Assembly: GCA_028817685.1 (NCBI GenBank)
Contig: JAPPPC010000525.1
Coordinates: 6,346 to 12,553, forward strand
DNA from: Rhodospirillaceae bacterium
GTDB taxonomy: Bacteria; Pseudomonadota; Alphaproteobacteria; UBA8366; GCA-2717185
Direction of reading: 5' to 3'
Length of the DNA stretch: 6,208 nt
Shown: one piece after another, positions 1-6,208 of the stretch
How the letters are laid out: each line of letters opens with the position of its first letter
Numbering within the stretch: position 1 is the stretch's first letter
Program-made: the position numbers and the translations under genes
The notes under the pieces: model-generated
The model's database searches: none
Seen by the model: only the letters and a program-made list of their open reading frames with translations
What the model was told of the DNA's origin: nothing

Positions 1-1
1 C

Positions 2-1114
2 TTGTTGGCGCAGAATACCGACCTCGTGTTCGAACCTTTGTCCGCCGTGTTCTCCGGGGTCGCGGATCTGCGCAAGGTGTTCGAGCGGGCGAAGAGCAAC
101 CGGCTCGCCGGGCGCGGAACGCTTTTGTTTATCGATGAGATCCATCGCTTCAATCGAGCGCAGCAGGATGGCTTCCTGCCTTATGTCGAGGACGGCACGG
201 TCGTTCTGGTCGGTGCGACAACGGAGAACCCCAGTTTCGAGCTAAACGCAGCCTTGCTGTCCCGTGCGCAGGTCTTCGTCCTCAATCGGTTGGACGACAA
301 GGCGCTGGAGACGTTGCTGCGCCGTGCGGAGGATGCCGTCGGCCGTGAACTTCCGCTCGACGCGGACGCCCGGATCGCGCTGAAGGCAATGGCGGATGGG
401 GATGGCCGCTTCCTGCTCAATCTTGCCGAAGAGCTGTTTGCGCTGGCGGTCGAGGGGCCGATCGATACGGGCATGCTGGCCCAGACCGTTCAGCGTCGTG
501 CGCCGCTTTACGACAAGAGCCAGGAGGGCCATTACAACCTGATCAGCGCGCTGCATAAGTCTCTGCGCGGCTCGGACTGCGATGCCGCGCTCTACTGGCT
601 GGCGCGCATGTTGGATGGCGGTGAAGATCCGCGCTATATCGCCCGGCGCCTGCTTCGCTTCGCCTATGAGGATGTCGGGCTCGCGGAACCGCAGGCTGCC
701 GTGCAGGCGTTGACGGCGTGGGAGACATTCGAGCGGATCGGGTCGCCGGAGGGAGAGCTGGCGCTGGCGCAGGCGGTGATCTATCTGGCCACGGCGCCAA
801 AATCGAATGCCGCCTACAAAGCCTATGGCGCCGCGCGGCGGCATGCCAAGGATACGGGATCGCTGATGCCGCCCAAACACATCTTGAATGCCCCCACCAA
901 TCTGATGAAAGATCTCGGTTACGGCGCGGGATACAATTACGATCACGACGCGCCGGACGCGTTTTCCGGGCAGGACTATTTCCCCGACGATACCGATCGG
1001 CAGACTTTCTATGATCCGGTCGAACGGGGATTCGAGCGCGAACTGCGCAAGCGCCTCGACTATTGGGACAGGCTGCGCAAAGAAAGAAGCAGCGGAGAAG
1101 ATCGGACGCCATGA
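2..1114 (+). CDS. rarA: Replication-associated recombination protein A (RarA/MgsA), 5'-truncated by window edge
   Basis: This is a AAA+ ATPase of the RarA/MgsA/WRNIP1 family, a cytosolic protein that acts at stalled or gapped replication forks with SSB and the clamp-loader machinery. The visible 370 residues begin after the Walker A P-loop. By comparison with E. coli RarA (about 447 residues), roughly 75 N-terminal residues lie to the left, so the TTG at the edge is not a true start. Seen here are Walker B with its DEIHRF signature (LLFIDEIHRFN, visible residues 41-51) and the sensor 1/arginine-finger block GATTENPSFELNAALLSR (71-88). The C-terminal half carries the family signatures ISALHKSLRGSD, DPRYIARRLLRFAYEDVG, YLATAPKSNAAYKAYGA and LNAPTNLMKDLGYG, typical of the tetramerisation region. 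The frame is intact to TGA, which overlaps the next start by 4 bases. The identification is very secure. Its promoter lies outside the window. Confidence 0.97.
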   Translation: MLAQNTDLVFEPLSAVFSGVADLRKVFERAKSNRLAGRGTLLFIDEIHRFNRAQQDGFLPYVEDGTVVLVGATTENPSFELNAALLSRAQVFVLNRLDDKALETLLRRAEDAVGRELPLDADARIALKAMADGDGRFLLNLAEELFALAVEGPIDTGMLAQTVQRRAPLYDKSQEGHYNLISALHKSLRGSDCDAALYWLARMLDGGEDPRYIARRLLRFAYEDVGLAEPQAAVQALTAWETFERIGSPEGELALAQAVIYLATAPKSNAAYKAYGAARRHAKDTGSLMPPKHILNAPTNLMKDLGYGAGYNYDHDAPDAFSGQDYFPDDTDRQTFYDPVERGFERELRKRLDYWDRLRKERSSGEDRTP

Positions 1115-2154
1115 ATTTGCCCCAAATTTCCGTTGCCGGCGATTCGTACGAGATCGGCGTCGGTTTGGGACGCCAACCTGGCCGTGGGCTGGGCGAGCTC
1201 CTCGAGTCGGTTCCCCGGTTTCGTGCGCTGCGCGCGTGGATAGGGTCCGATCGCCTCGCCGGCCTTGAAGCCGCCGGTCGCGCCGTGTTTCCGAAATATA
1301 TCCGAACAATCGAAGGCATCGCCGAGGGGGCGAGCATGCCGTTCGAAGACGTTTTCCTCTGGAACTGCCGCGGTGACTTGCCGGTCGCTGAAACCGGGGC
1401 GGGTACTGAAGGATGTACGACGATTTCGGTTCCCGGAAGTGTCGGCCAGCCTGCGGTCATCGCGCACAACGAGGATGGCGAGCGCGAGTTCGACGGCCAT
1501 TGTTTCCTCGCGACAATTGCCCCGAGCGATGGCGCGAAGTTCACGAGCTTTTGCTATCCCGGATTGCTGCCCGGGCATGCCTTCGCGGTGAATGAGCATG
1601 GGCTCGTGCAGACGATCAATCATATCCGTTCTCGCGAAATGAAGGTGGGCATTCCACGCCACCTGATAACGCGAGCTGTGATGGACTGCCATTCACTCGA
1701 TGATGCCCTTGCTGTACTCAGCCGCAGCGACCGCGCGAGCGCGTTTCACCATAATCTGATGCAAGCGGGCGACGACCGGCTTCTGTCCGTCGAGGCGCCG
1801 GCTGGGGGCTGCGACGTCAAGCGGGTGAATCAGCCGCATGCGCATGCCAATCATCTGCTTCGCTTCCCAGGACATGATCAAACCGTATCGCCGTCGTCAG
1901 AGGACAGACAGCGGCGCGCCGACGCCCTCCTTTCAGAGCGGCGGCCCCGGGAGCCCTTGGGGATACTCGGTGATCAAGAGCCCGATGCGTGGCCGATTTG
2001 CCGTAAGTCGAAGCGCGGTCCCGATACCGGCTATACGCTGGCAACGGGTGTCTTCGAGGCGGAAGATGATCGTATCGCCTGGCGCGTTCACCCGTCGCCG
2101 GAGGCACCGGCGCTGTATGACGGGATCGTGGTTTCGCACCGAACGGCAGCTTAG
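1111..2154 (+). CDS. C45-family autoproteolytic acyltransferase/hydrolase (Ntn hydrolase)
   Basis: This 347-residue protein resembles peptidase family C45, the group of fungal acyl-CoA:6-aminopenicillanic acid acyltransferase. Members are Ntn-fold enzymes made as inactive precursors that cut themselves before a cysteine, which then becomes the N-terminal nucleophile for amide hydrolysis or acyl transfer. The likely nucleophile is Cys102 in EGCTTISV, giving a 101-residue alpha and a 246-residue beta chain. Supporting motifs are HNEDGE (119-124), YPGLLPGHAFAVNEHGL (149-165), FHHNL (212-216) and HANHLL (245-250). There is no signal peptide, so it is probably cytosolic. I chose ATG 1111 because the family-like IS-V-G-SYEIG-GLG opening follows at once; the in-frame ATG at 1063 lies deep inside rarA. 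A GGAG at 1094-1097 is rather distant, so coupling to rarA through the ATGA overlap is likely. Length is near the family norm and the frame is unbroken. The substrate is unknown; many bacterial members are uncharacterised and penicillin chemistry should not be assumed. Confidence 0.88.
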   Translation: MNLPQISVAGDSYEIGVGLGRQPGRGLGELLESVPRFRALRAWIGSDRLAGLEAAGRAVFPKYIRTIEGIAEGASMPFEDVFLWNCRGDLPVAETGAGTEGCTTISVPGSVGQPAVIAHNEDGEREFDGHCFLATIAPSDGAKFTSFCYPGLLPGHAFAVNEHGLVQTINHIRSREMKVGIPRHLITRAVMDCHSLDDALAVLSRSDRASAFHHNLMQAGDDRLLSVEAPAGGCDVKRVNQPHAHANHLLRFPGHDQTVSPSSEDRQRRADALLSERRPREPLGILGDQEPDAWPICRKSKRGPDTGYTLATGVFEAEDDRIAWRVHPSPEAPALYDGIVVSHRTAA

Positions 2155-2166
2155 CAGTCGTCTGAA

Positions 2167-2547
2167 ATGAAAATGCTCGTCTATATCGCAGCGGGTGGCG
2201 CAGTCGGGGCGGTGGCGCGCCACCTCATGGCGGGACACATCGGCAGTTGGCTCGGCCACGGCTTCCCTTGGGGTATTCTGACCGTCAACATCCTAGGTTC
2301 GTTCGTCCTTGGCGCACTCGTCGAAATTTTTGCGCTGGTCTGGTCGCCGAGCCCGGAACTGCGAGCTTTGATCGTCGTTGGGGCGCTCGGGTCTTTCACC
2401 ACCTTCTCGGCGTTCTCGATGGATGTCTTCTTCCTCTACAACAAAGGGCAAATGCTGCAGGCGGCGCTCTATATCGGGGCCTCGGTCGCCTTTGCGGTGT
2501 TGGCCTTTTTCCTCGCCATGAATTTGATGCGGATAGTGCTGTCATGA
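2167..2547 (+). CDS. crcB: Fluoride-specific ion channel CrcB/FluC
   Basis: This 126-residue, four-helix inner-membrane protein is a Fluc channel. It dimerises in antiparallel dual topology and lets toxic fluoride leave the cytoplasm. The family signatures are GGAVGAVARHL (10-20), with the conserved Arg18, FPWGILTVNILGSFVLG (33-49), with the pore-lining Asn41, and GALGSFTTFSAFS (72-84), the TM3 break that supplies the pore phenylalanines (Phe80, Phe83) and the structural sodium site. Four hydrophobic segments fall at about 3-21, 33-58, 66-90 and 97-123. A single short gene is enough to make the homodimer. ATG 2167 is 12 bases after the preceding stop with no clear Shine-Dalgarno; ATG 2173, two codons later, is an alternative. 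The gap is far too short for the fluoride riboswitch often found before crcB. The stop overlaps the next start. Identification is secure. Confidence 0.97.
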   Translation: MKMLVYIAAGGAVGAVARHLMAGHIGSWLGHGFPWGILTVNILGSFVLGALVEIFALVWSPSPELRALIVVGALGSFTTFSAFSMDVFFLYNKGQMLQAALYIGASVAFAVLAFFLAMNLMRIVLS

Positions 2548-3527
2548 GCGGCGTCGAGACACGAACGGTGGCGGAGGAAGAGGATGCGATCCGTCTCGAC
2601 AACTGGTTTAAGCACCATTTCCCCGATCTTGGTTATGGGCGGCTGCAGAAGCTGCTGCGGACCGGTCAGGTCCGCGTCGATGGCCGCCGTGCGAAGGCGG
2701 GCCTGCGGTTGGAAGCCGGTCAGTCGGTCCGTATCCCGCCGATCAGCGATGCACCGGCGCCAAAGAAGGCCCGTCGGGAGCTGAGCGACTCGGACCGGCG
2801 CTTTGTCGAAGGTCTGGTGATCCACAAGGATCCGGATGTGCTGGTCATTGACAAACCGCCAGGTCTTACCGTGCAAGGGGGCACTGGCGTGACCCGGCAT
2901 CTCGACGGTTTGCTGGACGGGCTAATGTTTGAGGCGACGGAACGGCCGCGTCTGGTGCACCGCCTCGACCGCGATACCAGCGGCGTCATGGTGCTGGCGC
3001 GTCACCGTAAGGCGGCGGCGCATCTCGGCCGCAGCTTCAACGGAAAGGAAGCGCGGAAGGTCTATTGGGCGGCGACGGTCGGCGTGCCGGACCTGCATCG
3101 TGGCCGGATCGATCTGCCGCTCAACAAGCTGCCGGCGAAGGGTGGTGAGCGTATGGTCGTCGATCCCGACAACGGGAAGCGAGCGGTCACGCTCTACAGT
3201 CTGCTGGAACGCTCTGGTAACCGGCTCGCCTGGATCGCTTTCTGGCCGCAGACCGGCCGCACCCATCAAATTCGGGTCCATGCGGCGGAAATACAAACGC
3301 CGATCTTGGGAGACGGAAAATATGGCGGGGCCGATGCCTTTGTGCAAAGCGATGTCCTGCCGCGGCAACTGCATCTGCACGCCCGCGAGATTTCACTGCC
3401 GCATCCTTCCGGCAAGGGCACATTGCACGCGGTGGCGGACCTGCCGCCGCACATGAAGAAAACCTGGACGCATATGGGATTCAGCCCGGACCTGCAGGAC
3501 GACCCATTCGAAGAGATTGACCAATGA
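2544..3527 (+). CDS. rluC: RluA-family 23S rRNA pseudouridine synthase with S4 domain (RluC-like)
   Basis: This 327-residue enzyme isomerises specific uridines to pseudouridine in RNA. RluC in E. coli modifies U955, U2504 and U2580 of 23S rRNA, and that is the most likely target type here. Residues 16-65 form an S4 RNA-binding domain (IRLDNWFKHHFP, then GRLQKLLRTGQVRVDGRR). A basic linker (73-87) leads to the catalytic domain: VLVIDKPPGLTVQGG (99-113), the active-site loop HRLDRDTSGVMVLAR (139-153) with catalytic Asp142, the Tyr174 region KVYWA, and PQTGRTHQIRVH (235-246), followed by ILGDGKYGG (254-262). All core motifs are present. ATG 2544 overlaps the crcB stop and places the S4 domain at the normal distance from the start. 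No strong Shine-Dalgarno is visible, suggesting coupled translation. The family is certain; RluC rather than RluD or another paralogue is inferred from the S4 architecture and my recollection of the alphaproteobacterial neighbourhood. Confidence 0.9.
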   Translation: MSGVETRTVAEEEDAIRLDNWFKHHFPDLGYGRLQKLLRTGQVRVDGRRAKAGLRLEAGQSVRIPPISDAPAPKKARRELSDSDRRFVEGLVIHKDPDVLVIDKPPGLTVQGGTGVTRHLDGLLDGLMFEATERPRLVHRLDRDTSGVMVLARHRKAAAHLGRSFNGKEARKVYWAATVGVPDLHRGRIDLPLNKLPAKGGERMVVDPDNGKRAVTLYSLLERSGNRLAWIAFWPQTGRTHQIRVHAAEIQTPILGDGKYGGADAFVQSDVLPRQLHLHAREISLPHPSGKGTLHAVADLPPHMKKTWTHMGFSPDLQDDPFEEIDQ

Positions 3528-4210
3528 CCCAAAATTCCCCGAACCGGCTCGTTGTCTTCGATTGCGACGGTACCTTGGTGGACAGCCAGCATGCGATCGT
3601 CGAGGCGATGAAGACCGCCTTCCGCCATCACGCGCTGGCCGAGCCACCCGCGGAAGCCACGCGCCGTACGGTTGGTCTGCCGCTGGGCGAGGCTGTCGGC
3701 CGATTGCTGCCGGCGGGGGCGGACGACAAGCTCGACAGCGTTGTGGAGCAATATAAGGAAGCGGCCTACATCCTCCGCCAGCAGCCGGAGCATGAAGAAC
3801 CGCTTTATCCTGGTGTCGTCCAGGTCCTGCAGTCGCTGTTGTCGAAGGGATACTATCTCGGCGTGGCGACCGGAAAATCGCGGCGCGGGCTGCGGGCAAC
3901 CTTGGAGCGTCATGCGCTGCACGATCACTTCATCACGTTGAAGACCGCGGATGACGGTCCGGGTAAACCGAACCCGGATATTCTGCAGGACGCCATGGCT
4001 GAAACCGGCGCTGTGCCGGAAACCACTTTGATGATTGGCGACACGACCTTCGATATCGTCATGGCGGTCCGCGCCCGGGCACAGGCGATCGGCGTCGCCT
4101 GGGGCTATCATGCGCCGGAGGAGCTGACCGCCGCAGGCGCGGTGCACGTCGCCGGCGCCTTCACGGACCTGCCCGCTGTCATTGCCGGACTATGGGGGGA
4201 GGCGTCATGA
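3524..4210 (+). CDS. HAD-IA family phosphatase (phosphoglycolate phosphatase-like)
   Basis: This 228-residue soluble hydrolase is a haloacid dehalogenase-superfamily phosphatase acting on a small phosphorylated metabolite. Motif I is VFDCDGTLVDS (11-21), with nucleophile Asp13 and acid/base Asp15. A helical C1 cap follows at about 20-95 (TVGLPLGEAV at 49-58). Motif II is GVATGKSRRGL (113-123) with Thr116, motif III is Lys148 in GKPNPDIL (147-154), and motif IV is MIGDTTFDIVMA (170-181) with the magnesium-binding Asp173 and Asp177. All catalytic residues are intact. It starts in a 4-base overlap with the synthase gene, with AAGAG at 3511-3515 as a reasonable ribosome site 8 bases upstream. Annotators often call such proteins phosphoglycolate phosphatase (gph), but the substrate cannot be read from sequence. 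The position next to a pseudouridine synthase leaves other options, including nucleotide monophosphates. Family certain, substrate unknown. Confidence 0.93.
   Translation: MTQNSPNRLVVFDCDGTLVDSQHAIVEAMKTAFRHHALAEPPAEATRRTVGLPLGEAVGRLLPAGADDKLDSVVEQYKEAAYILRQQPEHEEPLYPGVVQVLQSLLSKGYYLGVATGKSRRGLRATLERHALHDHFITLKTADDGPGKPNPDILQDAMAETGAVPETTLMIGDTTFDIVMAVRARAQAIGVAWGYHAPEELTAAGAVHVAGAFTDLPAVIAGLWGEAS
4198..4202 (+). promoter_or_regulatory. Shine-Dalgarno site for the AsmA-family gene
   Basis: A run of six G followed by AGG (4194-4202) contains a perfect GGAGG core that ends 4 bases before ATG 4207. It lies inside the last codons of the HAD phosphatase gene. It is the strongest ribosome-binding site in the window and supports the 4207 start. 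The spacing is a little short, but the longer G run allows alternative pairing registers. Confidence 0.7.
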
Positions 4211-6208
4211 AGAACGGACGAATCCTGAAATATGTCGCGGGGACCGTCATTGTCCTTATCGTCGCTGCGGTGGTGGTTTTGGCGGCGGTCGATTTCAACG
4301 ACTACAAGCCCGAGCTTCAGGCGCAGGTGAAGCAGGCGACGGGCCGCGACCTGACGATCGAAGGCGATATCAAGCTCGCGCTGTCCCTGACGCCGTCGCT
4401 TGGTGTCAGCGGCGTCCGTTTTGCCAATGCGGACTGGGGATCGCGCCCGGCGATGGCGACCGTCGAGCGATTCGAGGTCCAGGTCGCTCTGGTCCCGCTG
4501 ATCTCCGGCACGATCGATATTCAGCGGGTCTTGCTGAAAGGCGCGGATATCCTGCTCGAAACGGATGCGGAAGGGCGCGCGAACTATGCGTTCGAGACCG
4601 CCGGCGGTGGCGACACGTCGGGGTCGTCGGCGCCAGAGATTCCCGTTTTGAGAAACGTCTCGATTGAAGACGCCCGTATCGCCTATCGGGACGGAAAATC
4701 GGAACAGCGATTTGTGGTGGCAATTAACGCATTGTCGCTGAGTGCCGGCGGCGTCGATAAAGCGATCGAGCTGACATTGGCGGCCGCCTATAACGACAAT
4801 CCGGTGTCGGCAACCGGGACCTTGGGGTCACGTGCGGCGCTGCTGGCTGCGAATCAGCCATATCCGGTCGCGCTCGCGCTTGACGCGGGCGGGGCGAAAA
4901 TCGCAGTGAAAGGGACGGTTTCAAATCCCCTGCGGTCTCCGAAGCTGGATCTCGCCTTGTCGATGGCCGGCGATACGCTGGAGCCGTTGTCGCCCCTCGC
5001 CGGTGCCTCAGTACCCGCTCTTGGACCCTACTCGGTCACGGGCCGGCTCAAAGGCGATCCTGCGGCGAAACTGACGCTTTCGGAATTCGGGGCGAAAATC
5101 GGCGGCAGCGATCTGTCCGGCATGATCGCCGCCGATTTGAGGGCGCCGGTCCCTGCGATCGACGGCGCGCTTAAATCGAGCCGGCTGGACGTGGCCGATT
5201 TCCTCGTCCCCGGCCAACCGGCGGCGGAGCGGGTGGAACGCAAGAGTGACGGCCGTGTGTTCCCGGACGATCCGTTGCCGCTGGAAGGTTTGAAGGCCGT
5301 CGATGCGATTCTGGAGCTTTCCATCGAGACCCTTGTTGCTGCGATGGAGGCGAAGAATGTTGCAATCGGTCTTCACCTGAAAGGCGGTGATTTGCGGGTC
5401 GCGCCTTTGAAGGCGGACGTCTCCGGGGGGGATGTCGAGGGCACCTTGCGCCTGAACGCGGCGGCCGCGACGCCGGCGCTCGACACCCAGATCAGGGTCT
5501 CGAAATTCGACGCTGGCAGATTCCTGACCGACATGGCCGTCACGGATTTGCTGGAAGGCCGGTTCAACGCAAAGCTCGACCTGAAGGGGGAGGGAAAGTC
5601 GGTCCGCGCCATCATGGCCGGTCTCAACGGCCGCACGCAGCTCGCCATGGGTGAGGGACAAATGAAGAGCACGGCGCTCGACACCTTCGTGGGCGGACCC
5701 ACCAAAATGCTGTCGAGTCTGTTTTCCGGCGAACAGAGCGAATTCACCAAGATCAACTGCATGGTCAGTCAGTTCGACATCAAGGACGGCATGGCGACCA
5801 GCAAGGCATTGCTGTTCGACACGGAGTTCGTATCGATCTCCGGCAAGGGCACAATCAATCTGGCGTCCGAGGCACTCGATTTGACCGTCGATCCGCAACC
5901 AAAATCGGTAACGATCAATACGGCCGTTCCGGTCGAGATAACGGGGACGCTCGCAGAACCGTCCTATGGTCCGAGCAAGATCGCCGCGGCCCGCAAAGTG
6001 GGTGGTCTGCTCGGCGCCTTTGTCTTCCCGCCGGCTCTGATCATTGGCCTCGCGGAAACCGGGACCGGAGAGGACAATCCCTGTTTGGCGGGCGGCAAGC
6101 CGAAACCAGCCGCGACGCAAGGGGCACCGGAAAAGGCGGAGGAAGACAATCCGGTCACACAACCGCTGAAATCGATTGAAAAAGGTGTGGGCGGCGTTCT
6201 GAAGAAAC
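4207..6208 (+). CDS. AsmA-family envelope protein, 3' end cut by window edge
   Basis: The frame is open for 667 codons from ATG 4207 to the right edge without a stop. The protein begins with a short basic segment (MKNGRILK) and one uncleaved membrane anchor (about 9-28). A large periplasmic portion rich in beta-strand-like repeats follows. AsmA proteins are inner-membrane-anchored, bridge-like relatives of VPS13/TamB implicated in phospholipid traffic and outer-membrane homeostasis. The N-terminal AsmA pattern is clear: DFNDYKPELQAQVKQATGRDLTIEGDIKL (in order at 29-57), then LSLTPSLGVSGVRFANADWG (59-78). The C-terminal AsmA module includes DLKGEGKSVRAIMAGLNGR (458-476), GEGQMKS (482-488), FDIKDGMATSKALLFDTEF (524-542) and SGKGTINL (545-552). 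A hydrophobic VFPPALIIGLAETG stretch (606-619) and a charged, Pro-rich linker (628-650) end in KSIEKGVGGVLKK. The last motif resembles a family C-terminus, so only a few codons are probably missing. The stop of the phosphatase gene overlaps its start. The family is secure; the paralogue is not assignable. Confidence 0.92.
   Translation, partial: MKNGRILKYVAGTVIVLIVAAVVVLAAVDFNDYKPELQAQVKQATGRDLTIEGDIKLALSLTPSLGVSGVRFANADWGSRPAMATVERFEVQVALVPLISGTIDIQRVLLKGADILLETDAEGRANYAFETAGGGDTSGSSAPEIPVLRNVSIEDARIAYRDGKSEQRFVVAINALSLSAGGVDKAIELTLAAAYNDNPVSATGTLGSRAALLAANQPYPVALALDAGGAKIAVKGTVSNPLRSPKLDLALSMAGDTLEPLSPLAGASVPALGPYSVTGRLKGDPAAKLTLSEFGAKIGGSDLSGMIAADLRAPVPAIDGALKSSRLDVADFLVPGQPAAERVERKSDGRVFPDDPLPLEGLKAVDAILELSIETLVAAMEAKNVAIGLHLKGGDLRVAPLKADVSGGDVEGTLRLNAAAATPALDTQIRVSKFDAGRFLTDMAVTDLLEGRFNAKLDLKGEGKSVRAIMAGLNGRTQLAMGEGQMKSTALDTFVGGPTKMLSSLFSGEQSEFTKINCMVSQFDIKDGMATSKALLFDTEFVSISGKGTINLASEALDLTVDPQPKSVTINTAVPVEITGTLAEPSYGPSKIAAARKVGGLLGAFVFPPALIIGLAETGTGEDNPCLAGGKPKPAATQGAPEKAEEDNPVTQPLKSIEKGVGGVLKK

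Noticed and set aside
242..1309. Long - strand open frame (355 codons) opposite rarA and the start of the C45 gene
   Set aside because: It spans the junction of two well-supported + strand genes and its product is Arg/Gln-rich without motifs, so it is a codon-bias shadow.
543..1544. Second long - strand open frame (333 codons) over rarA and the C45 gene
   Set aside because: Its composition (Ser, Arg, Pro, Ala) and lack of motifs mark it as a shadow; it also conflicts with the real genes on the other strand.
1930..1970. GC-rich stretch with short complementary CCCC/GGGG runs that could suggest a hairpin or terminator
   Set aside because: The possible stem is only about four pairs, has no trailing T run and lies in the middle of the intact C45 gene.
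2247..2543. Upstream in-frame extension of the pseudouridine synthase frame through the crcB gene
   Set aside because: The extension product has no family similarity and fully overlaps crcB; starting at 2544 gives the usual RluA-family length with the S4 domain near the N-terminus.
3266..4147. 293-codon - strand open frame opposite the synthase and phosphatase genes
   Set aside because: It overlaps two genes with complete catalytic motifs, and no domain is visible in its product.
4182..4667. 161-codon + strand frame starting inside the end of the HAD gene
   Set aside because: It is out of frame with the AsmA gene, gives an Arg/Gly-rich product without motifs, and lacks the good ribosome site that serves ATG 4207.
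5008..6162. A 384-codon open frame on the - strand
   Set aside because: It lies entirely opposite the AsmA gene, whose own frame is open from 4207 to the edge, has family motifs and a strong ribosome site. The - strand product is Arg-rich and lacks any recognisable domain, as expected for a mirror frame in GC-rich DNA.

Overview
The window is a GC-rich, fully coding stretch that looks like an alphaproteobacterial chromosome. This reading rests on the strong G/C preference at third codon positions and the protein sequences. The crcB, RluC-type synthase and HAD phosphatase order is one I recall from Rhodospirillales and related groups. The exact genus cannot be fixed from the sequence.

All six genes lie on the + strand. 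From left to right they are: the 3' part of rarA (2-1114, its N-terminus outside the window); a C45-family N-terminal-nucleophile acyltransferase/hydrolase (1111-2154); the fluoride channel gene crcB/fluC (2167-2547); an S4-domain RluA/RluC-family 23S rRNA pseudouridine synthase (2544-3527); a HAD-IA phosphatase of the phosphoglycolate phosphatase type (3524-4210); and an AsmA-family envelope protein (4207 to beyond the right edge).

The genes are packed as tightly as possible. Four of the five junctions are 4-base ATGA overlaps and the fifth is a 12-base gap, which points to one operon with coupled translation. No stretch of 300 bases lacks a gene. I see no tRNA, rRNA, CRISPR array, insertion sequence, convincing promoter or intrinsic terminator.

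The genes do not form an obvious single pathway. They cover replication-fork maintenance (RarA), fluoride export (CrcB), ribosome modification (RluC-like), small-phosphate cleanup (HAD) and envelope lipid homeostasis (AsmA). The C45 enzyme is the accessory-looking member and its substrate is unknown. I find no evidence of a novel defence or mobile system. The findings are modest: the overlap chain, the C45 insertion, the unlinked fluoride control, a possible RluC-phosphatase link and a lone cysteine pair in the AsmA protein.
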